Source: Callorhinus ursinus
Taxonomy: Eukaryota > Chordata > Mammalia > Carnivora > Otariidae
Assembly: GCF_003265705.1 (NCBI RefSeq)
Contig: NW_020313230.1
Span: 911,464-975,463 of the forward strand
DNA length: 64,000 bases
Direction: 5' to 3'
Below the pieces are notes generated by a model that did not search any database, was not told the DNA's origin, and saw nothing but the letters and a program-made list of their open reading frames with translations. The translations under genes and the position numbers were made by a program. Positions 53,951-64,000 of this stretch are shown here, one piece after another. Numbering within the stretch: the first letter of the stretch is position 1; every line of letters begins with the position of its first letter.

Positions 53951-56900
53951 CCAAGCTACAGGGACATCTGGGACACGTGTAGGGCAGGGAGATCTAGGAG
54001 AGGCCAGGGGCCAGGAACATCCAGGGCATGTCTGGGGCCAGGCTGGGGTCAGGCCTGAGTGGCGGCCAGGGCTTGTGTTCGGTCGGAACTGACAGAGAGC
54101 GGCAGGAAGGGTTGGGATCCAGGGCCCTCAGCCCTGTCCCCCTTTCCATCCTTGTACCTGCAGGGGACACCTGATAAAGCCTGGGTTTTGTGGGCAGGAC
54201 TGTGGAGGCGGGAAGGCGGAATGCTAGGTTCCCAGGGAAGTTAGAGAACTTTCTCCAAGAAGCAGAGGCTCCAGCCGGAGTCACAGGAGGCCCAAGTGCG
54301 GGCCAGGCAGGAGCCAAGTCTGCCCAGACCAAGAAGTCCTGGTGTCCACCTGAGCGAGAGCCGCTGCAAACAGCTTGGCACCTACACCCTGTCTGCTGCG
54401 GAGGTCCCGTGACCCCAGGACTGGAGGAGGGTCCCCGGGTGGAGCTCCCCGTAGGGTTAGGGCAGAGCTGAGCCCCTCCCATCCCAGGGACCCGGGAGTC
54501 AGGAGCAGCAGGGGAAACAGGAGGCCCAGACCTTGGTGCAGAGTGCCTGCTGGTGGGGGCCGGCCAGCTTGCCCCTGGTGCACTCACGTCCATCCCATGG
54601 GTTGGGGGGTGGGACCCGAGGGCAGGGAACACACCTGACCCACACGGTGTGATTGCAAGGGCAGCGTCCCCCTGGCCTCTGTTCCTGGGCACTGGACCCC
54701 ACCTCCCTCGGGACACCCTCCATGTGCTCAGGGTCCCCTGGGGGCCACTCTGTGACACAGGCAGGGCCCGCCCCACTGGGGCTCCTCCCCTGAGCCCTGC
54801 AGGTAGGGCCATCCCTGGACAGTGTGAGGAGAAGGAGCAGGGTCAGCCAGCGGCCTCCCCCAGGAGGGGGTCGCAGCAGCCAAGGGATGTTCTCCTGATC
54901 CAGCTCCCCGCAGCGGGGCACCCAAGGTCAGCCCTGCACCCAGCCCTGGTGCATGGCTGTGGGGGGCCTGCCCCTGGCCAGGCCCTTCCAGCAACACTGC
55001 CTGGCAGCTGGGACTGCCCGTTCTCCTCCAGGACTGGTCCCACCTCTCACGGCCACCGCTCCGGGGTTCTGGGGAGACCCATGAGGAAGAGGGGAAGGCC
55101 CACCAAGCATGCTCAGGGTCCCTCCACAGATGTTCACCCGCTCAGTGACCCCAGTAAAGTCATCACCACCGTTACAAACAGTGCCTCATTCTGCGAACCA
55201 GCTCCTAAACCTGTGAGCGTAACTGACCCCACAGGCCTGCTCCTCACCCCATGCCCTCCTGCATCCCCGGGCTGTCTCCCTGCCCTGGAGACCCAGTCCT
55301 CCCACACTTGGTCTTTGCTCCTGTGCCCCTTACCCAAGCGTTGCCCTCGGGGGGTCCTAAACTGACAAAGCCAGGCCACACCTAGGCGATCAGGCATGTG
55401 GGCCTGGCCCTCACACGCGCCCAGGGTGTCCGCAGTAGACCATGGGGTCCTGAGTGCAGGCTCAGCCCACGCATGGGCATCACTGTGCCTCGTGCCTGAG
55501 CTTGGTCTAGTCCATGGCCCTCCCCTGCCTCCTCTCCGAAGCCCCCTCCCAGGCCCAAACCACCCGTCAGGCCCTGGGCAGCCTCCCTGTGGCTCTCCCC
55601 CCCAGGCTCCCCCATCAGCCAAAGTTGAACCCTGAGCTGCAGCTCCGTGCTGACCCAGCACCCCAGGCCATGCAGACGGCTGGTGAGGCCACCCTAGCAT
55701 CCAGCTCAGCCCCTGGGTCATGAGAAATGAGGTTGGCTGATGGTTCAGCCCCCCAGTCGGGGGCGGGGCGTCATGCAGCAAAAGCTGATGACGGGCAGTT
55801 ACTATCAGCAGCAGGGTACCCTGTGCCCCTGGGTTGGACTGGACTGCCAGGACGCTGCGGTTCTCTGCCCACACCACGACTGCCCGTCCTTCCTGGGGCG
55901 GCCCTGAGCTTACAGCCCGAGCATAATCCCGCACTACAGGACCGTGTCCCCGTGAGACCCAGGGTGGGGAGCAACGCACACGCCCTGGCGGACACTCAGG
56001 GCACCAGGGGACATGGGGCACGTGGGGCCAGACACAGACACGGGGCTGCCCTGGGCCTCAGTTTCCCCAGCTGTAAAAGGAGGGGCTCACCGGGCCCGCC
56101 CTGGGAGGTGGTATGAGCAGGGAGTACGTGGCCTGTTCTTCCAGGCAGCCTCCCCCTCCCACAGCTGGTTCCCATTAGAGCGAGGCTTGCTCCCCCCAGC
56201 TAAGTGAACTTGTCAGGCAAATGAGGAAACCGGATCCCCCCCGGCTCATCCCACATTCCATCCCTGGGAGCAGGCAGGCAGCTCCTCGGCCTCCTCAGCG
56301 CCACCGGGACCTCGCTCTCAAGCGGCTCTAGAAGGCAGACGGGGGCTCCTGGGCAGAGGAGGCCGGAGGTGGCCGTTCCATCAGGAGAACCGTTTATAGA
56401 GACCCCATTGCACGGCCTGGCTTCTGGGCTGCTGGGGCCCTGAGCGGGGCTAGGGAACTCCACCCTTTTCCAGGGCCCAACCCCAGCCCTTCCCAGAGCC
56501 CCCTTGGAGGGCAGGGTTCCCAGGGTGCGAGAAGTCCCCCACCCCTCGCCCTGCAAGGACCCACCAGCGAGAAGGAAGAGCAGAAACTGCCCCCAGACTC
56601 CCAGCAGCCCACCCTGCCCGTGTGCCTGGGGCTAACCCCGCGTGCTAGGGACCCACACCCCCACCTGCCGCGTGTGTCTCCTGTCCACACGGGGCCGGCT
56701 TGGCTCGTGTCTGCCCCTGGCCTGGCCCAGCCCTGGGGCCGTCTCTCGACCGCCTCTCCCCACCTCTGTGCTGTGTCCTCCACACGCCGCACTGGGAGCT
56801 CCTGGGCATCGGACAGACCAGGGTTAAAGGGACAGAGGACTGATCCTCGGGGCGCCCGTGTGTGCGGGGAACACGCCCTGTGTGCTCTTCCCGGGGGCAC

Positions 56901-58829
56901 CTCAGACGGGCCAGAGCACTGAGAGAGAACCAGGCCCTGGTTCTGTCCCCCTTGGCTGACCCTGAGCAGGGCGAGGCTGACAGTCTTGCCCCTCCGGCCG
57001 GCAGCGGCCTCAGCCCACTCCCGCTTGGGCCCATGAGGGAAGCTGCCCTGAGCCTTCACTCTCCAGAGCAGGAACGGAAGCTTGTGCTCCCGGCCGGACA
57101 GACAGCCCAGCCTGTGGACCTGGCCCGGCTCCTGACCCTGGACCCTCTTGGTGGGGCCCGCTGGGAGAAGGGCGGGCAGGGGAGGGGGCACCGGGCTTCT
57201 GCTCCAGGCCCAGACTCACACCGGGGTCTACGCCTCATGCTCCCTCCTGCCCTGCGGTGGGTGCCCGGGGACTTCCTGGCCTGGCGGGGCTGGTTGGGGT
57301 GGCACCCGCCTCCTCCGGGTCCCTGGACTCTCGCGATGGGAGGGGGCCCTGAGGCAGCAGAGGCAGGGAACCTGGTGGGCCCGCAACCAGTTCGAGCCAT
57401 GCTGGGCAGGCAGAGTGGCCCAACGCCAGCCAAGACCAACAAGGACCCTGGAGGCGGCCCTGGTCTTGGCCCACCCTGCTCCATGCTCTGGGAGCTGCCA
57501 GGACCCCTTCTGGGGCAGGACTGTCCTGCCCAGGCCCAGCACCGCCCAGGGATTCCGCCCGAACACCCACCCCTGCCCAGGTGCCCACCTCTCTGTCCAT
57601 TCCCTCTGTGCTCTGGGCTCATCCCCACTCCTGCCTGCACCACAGCCCTCCACCCAGCGCTCAGGCTCTGCAGCCTCTGTTGCAATTTTGCTCCGGCCGC
57701 AGGAGGCCTCACTCCCACCTCCAGGCAGTTGCCAGAACCCTTGCCTTGGTCAACCAGCCAGGGAACAGTCCACACCGGACATTCAGACAGGGTCGTGGGA
57801 GCACACACACACGCACACTTGCACGCATGTGATGACATGCACAAGCACTCATGTCCGCGTGTGCTCTGGCCAGCTATGACTACTTGCACCCACACAGGGC
57901 ATCTCTTTCCTTCCAGGACTTTGAGCTGCAGCTGCCTCCACACCTGCGCCTCTCTGGCTCGCTGGTGGTTGGCTTTCAGGGTCCAGTCATATGAGCTTCC
58001 TCTGTGCAACATCTGGCCCCTCAGGTGAACTCCTGCGGTCACCCGTCCCCATGTGGAGGGCAGGGCTGTTCCACACACATCACCCCATCCAGCAGATGCC
58101 ATCCAGGTTTAACCAGCACCAACTCACCCTGGCTCCAGTCGTCCAGAAGACTCTGGGGTCCTGGGCCCAGGAGGGGGTGGGCAGGAAAGACAGGGCCCAG
58201 CCCCTCGAGGCAGTAGGTCACTCACCACAAGGGCAGCCACCCCAGGTCACATCACAGAAGCAGGTGGGCTGGGATCTGTGCCCAGGGCTGGGGGTGTCAA
58301 AGCTGGGCCTTCACACGTGCACACACAAGCTCACCATCAAGTGCTGCTTGCCCGGAGCTGGGGCTGCCCCACGACCCCAGGGCTCTGATGCAGCCACACT
58401 CCTGAACGGGAGGCCCAGGGATGAGCAGTGGTGCACCTGGGCTCTGGGCTGTGGGCATGTGGCAGGGGCTCAGGCCCAGCCCCTCAGGAAAGGACTGGTT
58501 GCATGGAGGTGGGCGGAAGACAGGAGGAGAAGGAACCCGTGCTCCACATCAGCGGGGACACTGCCCGGGACAGACCCAGGTGCGGGCCACAGCTGCAGAG
58601 CCTTCAGAGTGAGGCTAAGCCCCCATCCTGCAGGTGGGAGACTGAGGCCCAACTAGGGACAAGGAATGAGAGGGAAAGCTGAGCGGCGCTTGGACTCAGA
58701 CACCGAGGGGAAATGGGGGTCAAGGTGAGGCCAAGGGAACAGTGTAGTGGACATGCAGGGGCGGGAACAGCCTGGTGGAGCTGGAGTCCCGGGACACATC
58801 CAGACATCTGGAACTTTCAGGAGAAAGGA
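53951..58829. other. GC-rich non-coding interval
   Basis: About 4.9 kb with no supportable exon and no recognised SINE or L1. Long open frames (for example 388 codons on the plus strand at 56862-58028 and 348 codons on the minus strand at 58102-57056) overlap one another on opposite strands and have Gly/Pro/Arg/Ser-rich composition without domains, so they are not called. A CA-rich patch lies at 57806-57850. Confidence 0.5.
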
Positions 58830-59830
58830 ACAGTCTCACCCAAACAGTGCTGGAGCGACTGTGTGGACCCCTGCCTCAAATTAACCCCCCAAATGAACCA
58901 AAATGCATCAGAGACTTAAAACCATAAAACCCTTAGAAGAAAACGCAGGGACAGATCTTTATGACCTGGGATGTGTCAACAGATTCTTGGATGTGACACC
59001 AAAAGCACAAGCAATAAGAGAAAAATAGGCCAGTTCGACTCCATCAGAATGAAAGCTTTGTCCATCAGAAGACATAATCAAGGGAGTGAAAACACAATGT
59101 ACAAAAGGGAAGAAAATGTGTGCACATCATATATCTGAAGACTCTAGTTTGCAGATTATAAAAAGAATTTTTACAGAGCCACAAGAAGACAACCCAGTTA
59201 CAAATGGGCCAAGGATTCAACAGACATTTCAAAGACGTACATGGCAAGTGCCCGAAAGTGTGCTTATAATGGTGGGTCGTTAGGGAAACGTCAGAACCAC
59301 TTTGCACCTGCTGAGGTGGCTGGGATCAAACATGCCAGTGGGGTTGTGCAGAAATGGGAATGCGCACTCACTGGTAGGAGGACGATGAGACGGTGCGTCC
59401 ACGGTGGACACAGTGACAGTTTCCCAGAAGGTTAACCACAGAGTTACCAGAGGACCCAGCAATCCGATGCCTCGGGCGGAGCAGAGACGCAAACAAACAC
59501 GTGCACAGCCCTGTCCCCAGAAGCCAGAAGGTGGAACACCTGTCCAGCAGTGCAGGAATGGAATGGCACTCAGCCATCAAAAGGGACGACGCGCTGTCAC
59601 GGGCCAAATGAAGGAAGCCAGGCACAAAGGCCACGTTGACATGGCATGTCCAGAGTGGACAGATCCAGAGCCTGCAAACATGGTGGTGGTTGCCAGGGGC
59701 TGGGGAAGGGGGCCAGGATATGGGGTTTTGTTTCAGGGTAATGGAATGTTCCTGGGCTAGACAGAAATGGTGATGTGAATGCACCAAATATCGCTTGGCT
59801 GTCCACTTAAAAACAGTTGATTTCATGTTT
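58830..59830 (+). mobile_element. Old L1 3' end in GC-rich DNA
   Basis: ORF2-type sequence (AAAACCCTTAGAAGAAAACG, TTCTTGGATGTGACACCAAA, AGCAATAAGAGAAAAATAGG) leads into a 3' UTR with GTGGTGGTTGCCAGGGGCTG and ends near TTAAAAACAGTTGATTTCATG at about 59828. Broken frames. Confidence 0.85.
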
Positions 59831-59843
59831 TGTGAATGTTGCC

Positions 59844-59968
59844 ATCCCCCACCCAGGTCTGCCCAGCCCCATCCCCCACCCAGGCCTGCCCAGCCCCATC
59901 CCCCACCCAGGCCTGCCCAGCCCCATCCCCCACCCAGCTCTGCCCAGCCCCATCCCCCACCCAGGCCC
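59844..59968. repeat. 27-bp minisatellite next to the L1 3' end
   Basis: Units starting ATCCCCCACCCAGGCCTGCC at 59844, 59871, 59898, 59925 and 59952, exact 27-bp period and near-identical copies. It begins within about 20 bp of the L1 terminus. Confidence 0.95.
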
Positions 59969-62775
59969 CTGTAAGCTCAGTGGTGCTCTCAGTGCCTCTG
60001 ACCATCCCTCAAGCCTCAGAGATGTCCCCACTGGACAGCACTCTGAGGGCCCCCCTCCACTCCCAGCCCCTAGACACACTGCAGTGTTCTCCACTGCCTT
60101 CCTTGAGCCCTCTGCCATGCTCCCAGGTCCTCAGCCATGCTCTCCAGACCCATAGGTGAGTCCTGGGCCAGGACAGTGTTGTGACAGGCAGCCACTCCCT
60201 GGGTGTGTGGGTCTTGTGGAACGGCCGCACTATCTGGTGGGGGGGGGGAGGGTCTCAGTAGCCAGATACAGTCTTCTGGAGAAGGGTTCACATGTCTACA
60301 GGCTTCAGGGTCATCAGGCTACAATGCAGACCCCTGGGCTCCCCAGAGTTCTGGCCCCAGCCTGTTGGAGGGCCCAGGAATCTGTATTTGAACCTCACAG
60401 TCCAGGTAGAGTGGGCAGCGGTCAGAGTCCAACCAACCCAAAAGGAGTGAACCCAAGGGGCTGGAGGAAGTCTGGCCTGAGGGGGACCCACCTCCCCTGA
60501 AGCCCCCTCCCTCTGTGACCCCCACACCCCCAGCTGACACGCTGGTGCAGCTGAGCCTCCTCCCTCAGCTGGCTCTTGAGTGGAGGATGCCCAGAAAACC
60601 ACCCTTCACCTGGAGACATGCACTGAAGCCCTCCTGGGCCAGGCAGACCCTCTGCAGGGAGCCCCTCGCAGCAGGTCAGCCCAGAGCCTTCACGCCCCCA
60701 CACTGAGGTTTCTTCTGGGAAAATCTTTTGCAAAAAGAGTTGTCTACCCTTGCTTTTCAAATCAGTAGTTTCAACTTTCTTTCTGTATTTAGAGGCCACT
60801 ATGTGCATTTGACGGTGTCAGGCAGGGTGTAGCAAAAGCACTGTGGGGCAGGGCCTGACATGGCAAGGCCTGTGCTTGGAGATAATGTGCCTCTGACTTC
60901 CAAGGGGCTTTGCAAGTGGGCTGGAAAGCACATTTAGATGCAGACACAAGCTTACATGTGTGTATCCCAGTACCCTGCACATATGGGTCCACGCACACAT
61001 AGACACACATATCCACACACTGCTGCAGGGTCACTCTCCTCCTTCCGGAGCTGGGCCCTCAGGAAGCCCACCCTCTGAATCCCAGCTACCCCTGCCTTGA
61101 GGCCTGTTGAGGGTGTCTAAAGTCACCTACTCTGAGACCCCACCACTCAGGACTTTCAGGAACTTCCCAGGGACAGGTCAGACCCAGAGGCAGCAGCCCT
61201 GGGTGAGACCCTGCAAACCAGCCCATTTCTTTCCAGCCCTTCCAAGGGGTGGAGCTCTGGGGGCCAGGGAGTGGGGAGGCTCTGTGAAGGAGCAGCCTGA
61301 GCTCTGAGAAGGAGCCATCCTGGTGGTCTGGGGTTTGTGCCAAGCGTGGATGGCAGGAGGGGACGGGAGCAGGGGGCCAGGAGCTAGCGGCGGAGAGGGG
61401 CAGGGCCCCTGCCTGAGGGCGGTTGAGCGTTTTGCGGATGGGGATCCCCGGCAAGTGTGGGCGGGGCCTGGGCAGGACATGGTGGCCCGGCTGGGGCTGC
61501 AGGACCACCTCCGCCGAGGATACAGACTCTGGGGGTGCCTGGTAGACCCCAGCCCCTGGCTGCCCCAGGCCTGTTCAGGCCTCTTTTCTGCCTGTATGTG
61601 GGTGGTGCTCATTCATGCGAGATTCACCCACTCAGTTCAGGAGACTGACCCCTGTCCAGGGACAGTGCGGCCAGCCTGGGGCAGGGGCACGGGGACCCCT
61701 CTAAGAGAAGGGGAGGCAGGTTGGATCCTGCCAGGAGGACCTGGGGTTCAGGGCAGCCTCCCACACCCCGGGCCAGGCTCCCCTGCTGCCACTGTCCACA
61801 GGGTCTCCTGCATGTCCTCCCAAGCTGAGATGCCCCGGCCACCCCTGCCCAGCCCATCATGTCCCCAGGCCTCAGCAATGCTCTGTGGGCATAGGGGGCT
61901 GTGTGGTGTGACAACCAGAGCATCCCTCCATCCCGGCTCAGAGCCCCACCCAGGTCTGGACACCCCAGGCTTCCCCTCCCAGGAAACAGAAACCCCCTCA
62001 CTGGAGAGAACATGGCTGTGAGTGTGTGCAGGGCTCCCACTGACTGTGGGCCTCGGTACAGAGACAAGTCTGCCCTGCACCCTGGTACTCAGGCCATGGG
62101 CGCTGCTGTATGGCACAGGGTGTCCTGTGTGTGCAGCAGGTGTGAGTGAGCCCTCCATGCGTGTCACACATAGATATTATGTGTCAGTGAGCAGTGGGGA
62201 GCAGCGTGTCCGCGGGTGGGGGGTACCTGGTGGTGGGAGCCGCAGTGGGTGTCTCTGGGAGGCGCGGCAGCGGGAGAGGGCTGTGGGGATGTGGGGAGGG
62301 GTCCGCTGGTCTGTCCGAAGGTGGAGAGCTTAGGGCGTCTGTGCAAACTGATGAGGGTCTAGGGCAGGGGAGGGCGAGCGAGGTGGCCCCCTGTCTTGTG
62401 AATGAGGACAGCCACAGCCCTCTGTCTCTGTGCGCCGCTGTCTGCTCCCGCTGTACGGCTGCAGGGTTGCGCTCTTGCAGCGGGGACCCTCGTCCGCTAG
62501 GTTAGACACCAGGGGCTATTGCATGGGGTTGGGGAAAGTTGACATGATCTGCCTCTGTCGCCTGTAGAGCAAACGGTGCGGTTGGATAGGCCTCGGCAGA
62601 AACAACCAGGTGGAACAGCTGAGCCTGCCTCCACCCGTCCCTGGGAGGCTGGGGCTGTGACCCCACTGCAGCTGCCGATGCTCAGGCTCGGAGCTGCCCG
62701 CTCTGGGGATGAGGTCACATGTGAATCCGTGCAGGCCTTGGCCCTTGTCCACTCCTGGGCCTGCCTCTCCCGGGC
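59969..62775. other. GC-rich non-coding interval
   Basis: No exon, RNA gene or interspersed repeat was recognised. A 9-10 G run lies near 60240. Confidence 0.5.
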
Positions 62776-63103
62776 TGCTCCACTCCCTGGGCTGCTCCAC
62801 TTCCTTGGGCTGCTCCACTCCCCTGAGCTGCTCCTCTTCCCTCTCCAGACTGCTTCACCTCCTCTGAGCTGCTCCACTTCCCCTGGCTACTCTACCTCTC
62901 CTGAGCTGCTCCACCTCCCCTGGCTACTCTACCTCTCCTGAGCTGCTCCACCTCCGTGGGATGCTCCACTCCCTGGGCTGCTCCACTCCCTTAGCCGCTC
63001 CACCTCCCTGAGTGGCTCCATCCGCCCTGGGCTGCTCTGTCTCCCCTGAGCTGCTCCACCTCCCCTGGGCTACTCCAGCTCCCCAGGCTGCTCCACACCC
63101 CTG
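62776..63103. repeat. Degenerate minisatellite, about 18-bp units
   Basis: About 18 imperfect copies of CTGCTCCACCTCCCCTGG/AG, with local blocks that are themselves duplicated (for example CTCTCCTGAGCTGCTCCACC at about 62909 and 62934). Minus-strand frames read as repeated EVEQPREWSSPG and are not genes. Confidence 0.9.
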
Positions 63104-64000
63104 TACCAGGGAGGCTGTACATACACCTGAGGCTGAGTCTCCTGCTCGCTCATCAAGTGCTTCTGGATAAAGTGCCAGGGCTCGTAGGTTTGACATTACG
63201 TTGTTGGATGGGGAAGACAAGGGCGTAAAGAAACCTCGATGAGACGAGTTCTATAAAGACTCTGGATGGGTCCTGATCATGCACCTGCCCCACGGGCATC
63301 CTGGTCACTGGGTGGGGTTGCTTCCCTTCCTCTTCAACTTTTGCCGGCTGCCACGGGGCATCTGTCGAGCAAGCATGTGCACTTGTCCTGTCTGAGGTCC
63401 CAGCTGTGGTTTGCCTCCCTCAGTGTGAGTGCGAGGCTGGCCTGACCAGCACAACAGCTCACTTTCAAGGGCTTCCCCTCCACGGGACAGACGGCCAAGG
63501 TGGGAAGGGCCTGGAGAGGCAGGGAGATGCCTGCGGCCACACGTCCACACAGCTGGGACCGTCTCTTGGCTGCCAACCCTTCTACTGTCCCAGCAAAGGG
63601 CTGAGATGGTGACACCAGGGGGGTCCAAACATGAACTCTCCACCCCTTCTCAAAGTACTCTCTCTGATTCCCAAACCATATTTGACCCCCAAACAACAGA
63701 CCCCACGGCCCAGCATTGGTCCTTGTAAATGCCAAAGCCACAGCATTCACCTGGGGGCATGAGAGACGCCCGTCACAGGCTGTGGGGGCAGAGAACACCC
63801 ACAGAGTCCTCAGGAGGGAAGCCTGTTCCGTCACCCAGAGGCACCACCGCGTGCCAGGCATCGTCCTGCGCACTCACAAATGTGGCTCAGAGGGGTCCTG
63901 TGCTTCGCATGGTGATGCCGTCCAAAGACGCCAGACAGGAGCCTGCACCTGCACTGCCCACCTGTGAAATGCGGGATAACCACATGTGCCACAGCCCAGG
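63104..64000. other. Non-coding to the window end
   Basis: No exon of a recognised gene; in particular, no SNAP47 coding sequence was seen. No repeat family assigned. Confidence 0.45.

Noticed and set aside
56862..58102. Overlapping 388- and 348-codon frames on opposite strands
   Set aside because: Both occupy the same GC-rich DNA, with Gly/Pro/Arg/Ser composition and no recognisable domain. At most one could be real, and neither has support.
53951..64000. SNAP47 exons expected from human synteny
   Set aside because: No SNAP47-like coding sequence was recognised. It probably lies further right.

Overview
This is a nuclear genomic window from a mammal, and specifically from a carnivoran. The main evidence is about fifteen tRNA-derived CAN-SINE copies with A/B-box heads, CT-rich middles and (TTTA)n/poly-A tails, several with clear target-site duplications, embedded in L1 LINE sequence. 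The SINE head and body variants look neither canid (SINEC_Cf-like) nor felid. They fit an arctoid carnivore (bear, seal or mustelid group). This lineage call rests on recognition of the SINE subtype and is an inference.

The only protein-coding gene I can support is PRSS38, a trypsin-fold serine protease on the minus strand. It has five coding exons between 34651 (start codon) and 26087 (end of stop codon). All four introns have GT/AG boundaries with compatible phases, and the joined reading frame is 321 codons plus a stop. The His/Asp/Ser triad, ten structural cysteines and a Lys|Ile-Val-Gly-Gly activation site are all present. Two S1-pocket positions are unusual: Thr at the 189 equivalent and Ala at the 226 equivalent.

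Layout. 1-17.9 kb: GC-rich, no recognisable gene, several minisatellites (the largest a 35/38-bp VNTR at 7081-8190), two CpG-island-like segments (14.5-15.1 kb and 17.2-17.6 kb) and a few AT-richer islands that may be conserved regulatory elements. 17.9-26 kb: AT-rich, L1 and SINE. 26-34.7 kb: PRSS38, with L1 and SINE insertions in its large third intron. 34.8-36.1 kb: an assembly gap of 437 N and GC-rich sequence just upstream of PRSS38. 36.1-53.9 kb: L1-, SINE- and LTR-dominated. 53.9-64 kb: GC-rich again, with one old L1 3' end and two minisatellites. In human, PRSS38 lies between SNAP47 and WNT9A. Neither neighbour could be recognised here, so the flanks probably correspond to the intergenic intervals towards WNT9A (left) and SNAP47 (right).

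I see no sign of a novel multi-gene system, operon, CRISPR array or similar. The long open frames in the GC-rich parts are best explained by base composition or by repeat structure.
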